Shown here in pieces: positions 1 through 5,885 of a stretch of 64,000 nucleotides of DNA; positions within the stretch are counted from its first letter, which is position 1; every line of letters begins with the position of its first letter. The position numbers and the translations under genes were made by a program. Below the pieces are notes generated by a model. That model worked only from the letters and a program-made list of their open reading frames with translations, had not been told where the DNA came from and searched no databases. Source of the stretch: Bradyrhizobium aeschynomenes (GTDB lineage: Bacteria; Pseudomonadota; Alphaproteobacteria; Rhizobiales; Xanthobacteraceae). The stretch spans positions 744,001 through 808,000 of the forward strand of contig NZ_JABFDM010000001.1 of the NCBI RefSeq assembly GCF_013178945.1, written 5' to 3'.

Positions 1-125
1 CAGGAGCTTCCAACGGGGGGATTTCTCCCACGCCTTGCCGACCATTGCGACCGCGAGTCCGCCGCGAGACGATGGGCACGCTGCCGCCGTTGGCGGCCGC
101 TTTGCCCGCCTGCGACGACTCAGGA

Positions 126-851
126 TCAAACTGCCTTCAGCTGGTGGTGCTTGGGAATACGCAAGCCGCGTCGGGCAATCTCTGCCTGCAAGCCGTCGGA
201 GAAGAGAAGGTTGGGGCGGCTCAATCGGCGTTCGCGCCAGAGATGGGCTCCGGCGGCAGCACTGTTCGAAACCGTCAGATTGCTGCAGTCCTTTTTCGTT
301 GGACCCTTCGCATGGTAGAGATCGAAGACCTCTCCTTCCGCCCCCGTTGCCTGACCGACATCGCTTTGCTCCGGCAGAAAGCTATCGAGGAATCGACCGA
401 TGATCATGCCGTGATGCTGACCGGCGAAGTCCTGGCCTTTCGGCAGCGTGATCCACAGTGGCCAGAACTGGTGCACGCCCGGTTCCAGCGCCTCGATGAT
501 CTCCTTCAACGTCGCATCGACGGCGAGCAGGCGATTGGTCAAGATAATGAGCGAGCCGAGCGACTTGCGCGCTTCCCTCATCCTGAACTCCGATGGGCGC
601 TCATGCGGCGCGATCGGTCCAAGGTCTTCGGTGAACTTGCGGGACAATTCGCACCTGTAGACGATATGCGAGTTGCGGAATGCCGGCCTTTGCGCAGCGG
701 CCATGGTCTCCCAGAAATATCGCTGGGTTCCTTCCTCCCACCCGACATAGTCGCCGTTCGGGAAGAAGTCGCCGAAACTATTTGGCTCGATCAATGCCCA
801 CACCATTCTGAGATTCCTCTTGAGTGACTCGAGGGCCAGATCGTCGTCCAC
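126..851 (-). CDS. Imm11/DUF1629-like protein (putative immunity protein)
   Basis: A 241-residue protein with no signal peptide or membrane segment. Its second half has the layout I associate with the Imm11/DUF1629 family: a segment around LEPGVHQFWPL followed by a C-terminal block GAHLWRERRL...LLFSDGL ending near ARRGL. Members of this family are predicted immunity proteins of polymorphic toxin systems, so a role in neutralising a toxin is possible but inferred. The start is GTG at 851, with a GGAGG sequence about 12 bases upstream; the nearby ATG is in another frame. It lies 90 bases downstream of another minus-strand gene and may be co-transcribed with it. No toxin gene is visible in this window; one could lie beyond the left edge. 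Codon use is less GC-rich than in the core genes further right, consistent with acquired DNA. Confidence 0.6.
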   Translation of the reverse strand: MDDDLALESLKRNLRMVWALIEPNSFGDFFPNGDYVGWEEGTQRYFWETMAAAQRPAFRNSHIVYRCELSRKFTEDLGPIAPHERPSEFRMREARKSLGSLIILTNRLLAVDATLKEIIEALEPGVHQFWPLWITLPKGQDFAGQHHGMIIGRFLDSFLPEQSDVGQATGAEGEVFDLYHAKGPTKKDCSNLTVSNSAAAGAHLWRERRLSRPNLLFSDGLQAEIARRGLRIPKHHQLKAV

Positions 852-941
852 GGCATGACCAAGCCTCCAGTCGACTTCGCTAGTGTGCGGCCAGACGACC
901 CGCCTGATGCCCGATCAACGGGCCGCATCTCTTCTCCTCGG

Positions 942-1658
942 TCACCGGTTCAACTCTCGCGACGCAAGGCAGTACCAATCGGGCTCGACCTGAACATGGT
1001 CATCCGGATCGAGCTTGAGGATTTTCGTCATGATCGCCGGCGACACGCACAACTCGATGCGGCGAAGATAGGGACAAGAGTCGCGCGGGAAATCGGCGTC
1101 CTCCGGCAAGTCCGGAAGACGGATGTTGCTCTTCAAAACATGGATCAGGAATTCTCGCGGACGCGCCGAAATGATCGGAACGTTCGACTTCGCGATCCCC
1201 TCCAGATACCCATTGGCCCAATACAGCTCGCCGCGGGTCTTCACTGCGGACTGATACTGTTTCATGAATTTGAGGCGGAGCGTGTCACCCCGCAGCCCGG
1301 CTTGGGCAACAAACGTCCGAGGAGAGCCGTCGAAGATGTTTCGAGCTGACGGCGATTGGACCGGAATCGGATTGTCGGCGAACCTCGCCGAGCTTTCATA
1401 CCGCAAGTCCCGCTCACGCTCTTCAGTGGTCTTGGGCCGGGAATAGTACCCGGGGATCATGCCCGGATCATAGCATGCGGAAAAAGACGTATCGTGCGGC
1501 TCCGGCTCCCGCCCGTGACTTGGCTGGAGGATGATCTTCAGAACCGGATCATACATGATGGTCGGCCAGGGATAGGCCCAGTTGTCCTCGAATTCCATGA
1601 TGCTGTCGTCCTGAGGCCGGAAGCCAAGCGTGGCACGAACGTCGCGCGCCCGCATCAT
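942..1658 (-). CDS. hypothetical protein upstream of the Imm11-like gene
   Basis: A 238-residue protein that I do not recognise. It appears cytoplasmic, with no signal peptide or membrane helix. The C-terminal half is rich in hydrophobic and charged residues (LYWANGYLEG, then LRRIELCVSP and WYCLASREL near the end), and the N-terminal half is rich in Pro, Asp and Tyr. The start is the double ATG at 1658, preceded by a GAAGAA sequence. It shares strand, spacing and composition with the gene at 126-851, so both are probably one transcription unit and could belong to the same toxin/immunity module, but nothing in the sequence proves this. The dispersed repeat at 1783 begins shortly upstream. Confidence 0.55.
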   Translation of the reverse strand: MMRARDVRATLGFRPQDDSIMEFEDNWAYPWPTIMYDPVLKIILQPSHGREPEPHDTSFSACYDPGMIPGYYSRPKTTEERERDLRYESSARFADNPIPVQSPSARNIFDGSPRTFVAQAGLRGDTLRLKFMKQYQSAVKTRGELYWANGYLEGIAKSNVPIISARPREFLIHVLKSNIRLPDLPEDADFPRDSCPYLRRIELCVSPAIMTKILKLDPDDHVQVEPDWYCLASRELNR

Positions 1659-2516
1659 ATTCTTCGTCGGTCCGCGGTCATGACGGGATGACTTCGATCT
1701 GCAGATGTATTCCGTTTTTCAGAATTCTCCTTGACTCCACCCCCAAATCAGGTGTCTTATCCGCCCCGTTCCGTCCCGGCAGGAGGGGCGTACGCGTCGT
1801 CACGACACGCGGGGCGGGATGCGGTGGCTGCGACGGCGTCGTGAGGACGAGCGACGTCGACCGGTCTCGTGCAGCGCTGCGTCGGCTTGCCGGCGTAAAG
1901 CGGGTGCGGGGTCTTTCGCGGACGTCGAAATCGTGTGGTCCTGGCATCCCGGTGCTGATGCCAAGCTGGCGGTGATGATCCGCCGGTGACGGGGGCAAGA
2001 CAGCCGGTCCCCGGGGAGATCACGTATAAGACGGAAGCCCATCGCGCAGGGAATGCCGGATGTTCCGGCTGGACCTGTGGTGACTGCCGCCTGCTTTTCT
2101 TTCTGCAGGCGGGCCATGGGTTGCGGCCAGCACCCGGCATTCCCTGCGCCCTCTTTGTCGTGAGGGTTCCTGTTCGGCAACAACTCGGGCGCTTTGCGCC
2201 GCGAGGACGGTGAGGTCATGTCTGGCGTGTTCGTCGTAGTCGGCAGAACCAATGTTTCTCCTGCGAGCAGGCGGTGCGCAATCTCACGCCGGTCAAGGAC
2301 CGCATCACATTCTTCAAGGACCGGCGGCGGCTTCCGCTATTTCCCGCCGGCGGTGCCCACGATGGACGTGGCGCCGCTCTGACCGGGGGATGACCGACCT
2401 TCCTTCCGGCGACGGCCAGCGCGCATGCTGGCCGCGCAGATGTGTTCCCCGGGCGACGGGATGGACGGCCGATGCCGCTGCCGCTAGGTTCGCGGCTCAT
2501 CTTGTCGGGGATCATC
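1659..2516. other. 858-base intergenic region, half of it a dispersed repeat
   Basis: No convincing gene. The segment 1783-2224 is copy 1 of a dispersed structured repeat. Open frames crossing it (for example minus strand 1800-2252) follow the repeat and look like repeat-derived artefacts. From 2225 to 2516 I see only short out-of-context frames and no recognised motif apart from the likely ribosome-binding site of the GST gene. Confidence 0.6.
1783..2224. repeat. dispersed structured repeat, copy 1
   Basis: It matches 61546-61964 in the same orientation. Shared blocks begin with GAGGGGCGTACGCG and continue through TCGTGTGGTCCTGGC and AGCCGGTCCCC to a GCGCCGCGAGGACG block. Inside is an outer inverted repeat of 16 perfect pairs, 2044-2059 with 2134-2149 (arm GCGCAGGGAATGCCGG). 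An inner hairpin has 8 pairs, 2087-2094 with 2105-2112 (CCGCCTGC/GCAGGCGG), around a T-rich 10-base loop. The second copy has different bases at four paired positions but keeps all the pairs. I recall similar elements scattered through Bradyrhizobium chromosomes, usually annotated as spurious hypothetical proteins; this is memory and was not checked. Confidence 0.85.
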
Positions 2517-3137
2517 ATGCTCAAGCTCTATGTTGCGCCGGGCACCTGCGCGCTCGCCTCCCACATCGCGCTGGCGGAGACCGGTGCTCCCTACGCGGTC
2601 GAGAAGCTCAGCTTCAAGACCAACCAGCAGAACAGCCCGGAGTATCTCGCGATCAACCCCAAGGGGCGGGTGCCGGCGCTGGTGACGGAGCAGGGCATCC
2701 TGACCGAGACGCCCGCAATGCTCGCCTACATCGCGCAGCGCTTCCCGGACGCGCAACTGGCCCCGCTCGACGATCTCTTTGCCTTCGCCGAGGTGCAGTC
2801 GTTCACGTCCTATCTCTGCTCGACCGTCCACATCGCCCATGCGCACAAGATGCGCGGCTATCGCTGGGCCAACGAAGAGTCCTCTTTCGCCGACATGAAG
2901 AAGAAGGTGCCGGAGACGATGGGTGCCTGCTTTGCGCTGATCGAGCAGAAGATGCTGCGCGGTCCGTGGGTGATGGGCGAGCAGTACACGATCTGCGATC
3001 CCTATCTTTTCACGATCGCGCAATGGCTCGAGGGCGACGGCGTCGACATCAATGCCTTTCCCAAGGTGGCCGATCACTTCAAGCGGATGTCGGAGCGGAC
3101 AGCCGTCAAGCAGGCGTTGGCCGAACTGGCGGCCTGA
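2517..3137 (+). CDS. glutathione S-transferase, beta-class-like
   Basis: A 206-residue cytosolic enzyme expected to conjugate glutathione to electrophiles or act as a glutathione-dependent reductase. The N-terminal thioredoxin-like half begins MLKLYVAPGTCALASHIAL. The Cys at position 11 in the PGTC context matches the catalytic Cys of bacterial beta-class enzymes, and PKGRVPAL plus TETPAML form the glutathione-binding loops. The C-terminal helical domain has the conserved YTICDPYLF segment. The start is ATG 2517 with GGGG just upstream; a longer in-frame start at 2442 would add an uncharacteristic tail. It converges with the LysR gene 26 bases downstream. The substrate cannot be told from sequence. 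Confidence 0.88.
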   Translation: MLKLYVAPGTCALASHIALAETGAPYAVEKLSFKTNQQNSPEYLAINPKGRVPALVTEQGILTETPAMLAYIAQRFPDAQLAPLDDLFAFAEVQSFTSYLCSTVHIAHAHKMRGYRWANEESSFADMKKKVPETMGACFALIEQKMLRGPWVMGEQYTICDPYLFTIAQWLEGDGVDINAFPKVADHFKRMSERTAVKQALAELAA

Positions 3138-3163
3138 CGATCAGCGGCGGCGGGCGCGCGCGC

Positions 3164-4096
3164 TCACTTGGTGCTCGGCCTCGGCGCCGGCGCGCCGCCG
3201 AGGCCGCGGCCGGTGTCCAGCATCAGGCTGCGCAGCCAGATCGAGCCGGGCTCGAGCTGCGCCCGCGTCGGGTAGAACATGTACTGCTCGTCGATCCCGG
3301 GATCGAGCGGCGGCGCGACGGTCGCAAGCGCCAGGGGCCGCGCCAGCGCGGTGATCAGCCGGCGCGGCACGAAAGCGACGAGGTCCGTGCGCGCGGCGAC
3401 ATGCAGCGCCTCGATATAGCTCGGCACGACCAGCGCGATCCGCCGCTCCCAGCCCTTGCTGCGCAGCCAGCCGTCGATCAGGTCTTCGCCTTGGCCGCGC
3501 AGCACGACCGCGACATGCCTTGCGGCCAGAAACGCCTCGCGCCGGCTGAGCTGCCGGCCGGCCGGGTGGCCGCGGCGCACCGCGAGCGCGTCGCTGTCGG
3601 TGTAGAGCAGCTGGCGATGAAAGCCTTTGAAGGCGTTGCCGATCGAGATCACCATGTCGATGGTGCGGGCGAATTCGGCATGGAAGATCGCAGGCCCCCG
3701 CCACGGCACCACGTCGATGCGGACGCTCGGCGCTGCGCGGGTCACCTTGGCCATCAGGGCCGGCATCAGCAACTCGACTGCGAGGTCGGGCATCATCAGC
3801 CGGAACTGGCGCTCGCTGCTGATGGCGTCGAAGGCATCCGGCGTGAACAGGCCCCGCACCTGATCGAGCGCCTGCGTCAGCGGCGCCCGGAGAGCAAGCG
3901 CACGCGGTGTCAATTCCATGCGGGCCCCGGTTCGTACCAGCAGGGGATCGCCGAGCAAGTCGCGCAGCCGCTGCAAGGCATGGCTGGTCGCCGGCTGCGA
4001 CAGGCCGATCCGCATCGCAGCCCGGCTGACGCTGCTCTCGCGGAGCAGCGCGTCGAGCGCCACCAGCAAATTGAGATCGAGCGCGGCCAAATTCAT
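3164..4096 (-). CDS. LysR-family transcriptional regulator
   Basis: A 310-residue DNA-binding regulator. Residues 1-65 form the winged helix-turn-helix, starting MNLAALDLNLLVALDALL and including RIGLSQPATSHALQRLR as recognition helix. The remainder is a periplasmic-binding-protein-like effector domain. The LDLNLL start and the way the DNA-binding domain runs on resemble the NodD/NahR/PnbR branch, which responds to small aromatic or lipophilic ligands; that subgroup is my inference. It is transcribed divergently from the double SnoaL gene at 4193, with a 96-base AT-rich spacer (around TATCATATTCGATATCG) that probably holds both promoters and the LysR site. That makes the SnoaL gene the most likely target. 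Confidence 0.88.
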   Translation of the reverse strand: MNLAALDLNLLVALDALLRESSVSRAAMRIGLSQPATSHALQRLRDLLGDPLLVRTGARMELTPRALALRAPLTQALDQVRGLFTPDAFDAISSERQFRLMMPDLAVELLMPALMAKVTRAAPSVRIDVVPWRGPAIFHAEFARTIDMVISIGNAFKGFHRQLLYTDSDALAVRRGHPAGRQLSRREAFLAARHVAVVLRGQGEDLIDGWLRSKGWERRIALVVPSYIEALHVAARTDLVAFVPRRLITALARPLALATVAPPLDPGIDEQYMFYPTRAQLEPGSIWLRSLMLDTGRGLGGAPAPRPSTK

Positions 4097-4192
4097 GAGA
4101 CGAATTTATATCATATTCGATATCGATTGGAAGAATGGTGCGCTCTCCTTCATGCTTTCTCCCGTTCGACAGGACATCGGGAGAGAGATGCT

Positions 4193-5074
4193 ATGACCGC
4201 CAGCACCAACAAACGATTGATGCAAGAGCTGCTCGCAAAGGCCGCAACCGGTGACCGTGCGGCCTATGTCGCGGCGATTGCCGACGACGTCACGATGGTG
4301 ATCACGGGGCAATATTCCTGGTCGCAGACGATCCGCGGCAAGCAGGCGCTGCTGCGCAATCTCCATGGCCATCTCGCCAGCCTGCTCGCGGAAGGACGCC
4401 GCACCATTCCGCTGCGCTTCATTGCGGATGACGACGTGGTCGTCGTCGAAGCCAAGGGCGAGATGCGCACCAGGGCCGGCCAACCCTACAACAACGACTA
4501 CTGCCTGATCTATCGGCTGCACGAGGGCCGCATCGTCGAGATCAGGGAGTATTGCGACTCGACGCTGACCGAGGCGGTGCTCGGGCCGTTTCCGGCTGCG
4601 CTCAGGCAGAGCGCCCCACACGGTCAGGAAGAGCTTGCCATGACCGGCCCCTCACGGGTCCACCACAACAAGCAGATCGTCCAGGACGTGTTCGACGCCC
4701 TGGCCAACAGCAACCCTCAGCCGCTGATGGCCCATCTCGCAGATGATTTCCGCTTCGTCATCATGGGTAGCGGATCCTGGTCGCGAAGCTATGACGGCAA
4801 GGAGGCCGTTCTGGCCGAGCTGTTCGCGCCGCTCCGGGCGCGGCTCGGCCGCATCACGACGATTCCGCAACGGCTGATCGCGGAAGGCGATCACGTCGTC
4901 GTGCAGGCTCGGGGACGCAACACCACCGTCGATGGGCGCGCCTATGACAACAGCTATTGCAACGTGCTCCGCCTGGAGAACGGCCGCATCACGGAATGGA
5001 TCGAATATTGCGACACGCTCCTGATCGAGGCTGCGCTCGGCCCGCCGTCTGCCGTCGGGCGCGGGTGCGGATAA
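4193..5074 (+). CDS. tandem SnoaL-like (NTF2-fold) double-domain protein
   Basis: A 293-residue protein made of two homologous SnoaL/NTF2-like domains, about residues 5-135 and 155-285. Parallel motifs are visible: ITGQYSWSQTIRGKQALL against MGSGSWSRSYDGKEAVL, YNNDYCLIYRLHEGRI against YDNSYCNVLRLENGRI, and EIREYCDSTL against EWIEYCDTLL. SnoaL-like folds act as small-ligand isomerases, hydratases or binding proteins; the reaction is unknown here. The open frame extends far upstream, antisense to the LysR gene, so I placed the start at ATG 4193 after a GGGAGAGAG sequence. An internal ATG at the domain junction has GGAAGAG before it and could be an old second start. It is divergent from the LysR gene, its probable regulator. 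Confidence 0.8.
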   Translation: MTASTNKRLMQELLAKAATGDRAAYVAAIADDVTMVITGQYSWSQTIRGKQALLRNLHGHLASLLAEGRRTIPLRFIADDDVVVVEAKGEMRTRAGQPYNNDYCLIYRLHEGRIVEIREYCDSTLTEAVLGPFPAALRQSAPHGQEELAMTGPSRVHHNKQIVQDVFDALANSNPQPLMAHLADDFRFVIMGSGSWSRSYDGKEAVLAELFAPLRARLGRITTIPQRLIAEGDHVVVQARGRNTTVDGRAYDNSYCNVLRLENGRITEWIEYCDTLLIEAALGPPSAVGRGCG

Positions 5075-5076
5075 GC

Positions 5077-5120
5077 GAGGACAAGTGAGGACAAGTGAGG
5101 ACAAGTGAGGACAAGTGAGG
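5077..5120 (+). repeat. 10-base tandem repeat (GAGGACAAGT), four full copies
   Basis: Immediately after the stop codon at 5074 the decamer GAGGACAAGT is repeated four times exactly, at 5077, 5087, 5097 and 5107, followed by a partial unit. It sits in the 217-base spacer between the SnoaL gene and bphO. It has no hairpin potential and no coding role is apparent. It could be slipped-strand minisatellite sequence or iterated binding sites. Confidence 0.9.
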
Positions 5121-5291
5121 AGAGGCAGGCCACCTGCGCCGAGCGGCGGGAACTCGCTGCTCGGTTGAGAGGTCAGGGGCCGGGTCTCGGCGCAGCAAAA
5201 AGAGTGCTCCGGCCCGGGAACCACATCCGCCGGGCGACGTTGCTTGAGACCGTGGCGCGCCTGCGGCCGATCTCCTTTTTTGGGCCCCTCA

Positions 5292-5885
5292 ATGTCGCTG
5301 GCTGCCATTTCAGACGATCCGCTTTGCGCTGTCGGCACGGGGGGAATTCGCGGCAGGCTTAAAGTCACCACCGCCGCCGACCATCACGCGCTCGACGAGC
5401 GCCTCAGCCAGCTCGATCTCACCACGACGGCGCATTATCGCCGCTTCCTTTGCGCCAGCGCGGCTGCGTTGCTGCCGCTCGAGGAGGCGCTCGATAACGC
5501 AGGGGTGGCCTTGGTCATCGACGATTGGGCCGAGCGGCGTCGGACCGAGGCGATCCGCGCCGATCTCGCCGACCTCGACGGCACGATTGTCGCGATGGGC
5601 CTGCCGATGCGGACCCTGGACCGGCCGGCACTGTTCGGCACGCTCTATGTTCTGGAGGGATCGCGTCTGGGGGCGGCCTATCTGTTGCGTGTCGTCACCG
5701 CCTCGGCGGATCCACGTGTCAGGCGCGCGACGCGCTATCTGCGCCACGGCACGGGCCTCGGGCTGTGGCGCAGCTTCCTGGCGCAGCTCGCAAGAGAACG
5801 CACCCAACCGGATGATGAAGAAAGGATGATCGCGAGTGCGCGCGAAGCGTTCGCGATGTTTGCGAAGGCGATGGCAGCCGTATGA
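5292..5885 (+). CDS. bphO: heme oxygenase of the bacteriophytochrome type (BphO)
   Basis: A 197-residue soluble enzyme predicted to open heme to biliverdin IXalpha, the chromophore of bacteriophytochromes. Near the N-terminus LKVTTAADHHALDERL matches the proximal-His region (His31 in the L-K/R-x2-T-x3-H pattern). The distal helix is seen in GTLYVLEGSRLGAAYLL, with the family's conserved Y-V-x-E-G-S and following Gly. The length is typical of BphO and shorter than eukaryotic enzymes. I took ATG 5292; an upstream in-frame start at 5244 is possible but would add a low-quality tail. Its stop overlaps the bphP start in an ATGA arrangement, so translation is probably coupled and the product is delivered next to its user. 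Confidence 0.88.
   Translation: MSLAAISDDPLCAVGTGGIRGRLKVTTAADHHALDERLSQLDLTTTAHYRRFLCASAAALLPLEEALDNAGVALVIDDWAERRRTEAIRADLADLDGTIVAMGLPMRTLDRPALFGTLYVLEGSRLGAAYLLRVVTASADPRVRRATRYLRHGTGLGLWRSFLAQLARERTQPDDEERMIASAREAFAMFAKAMAAV

Noticed and set aside
1800..2252. A 150-codon minus-strand frame inside repeat copy 1
   Set aside because: The frame follows the repeat, crosses both stems and its counterpart is not kept in copy 2, where base changes respect pairing rather than codons.
2252..5074. A continuous 940-codon plus-strand open frame
   Set aside because: It overlaps the GST gene in another frame and runs antisense through the LysR gene. Only the portion from 4193 encodes recognisable SnoaL-like domains.
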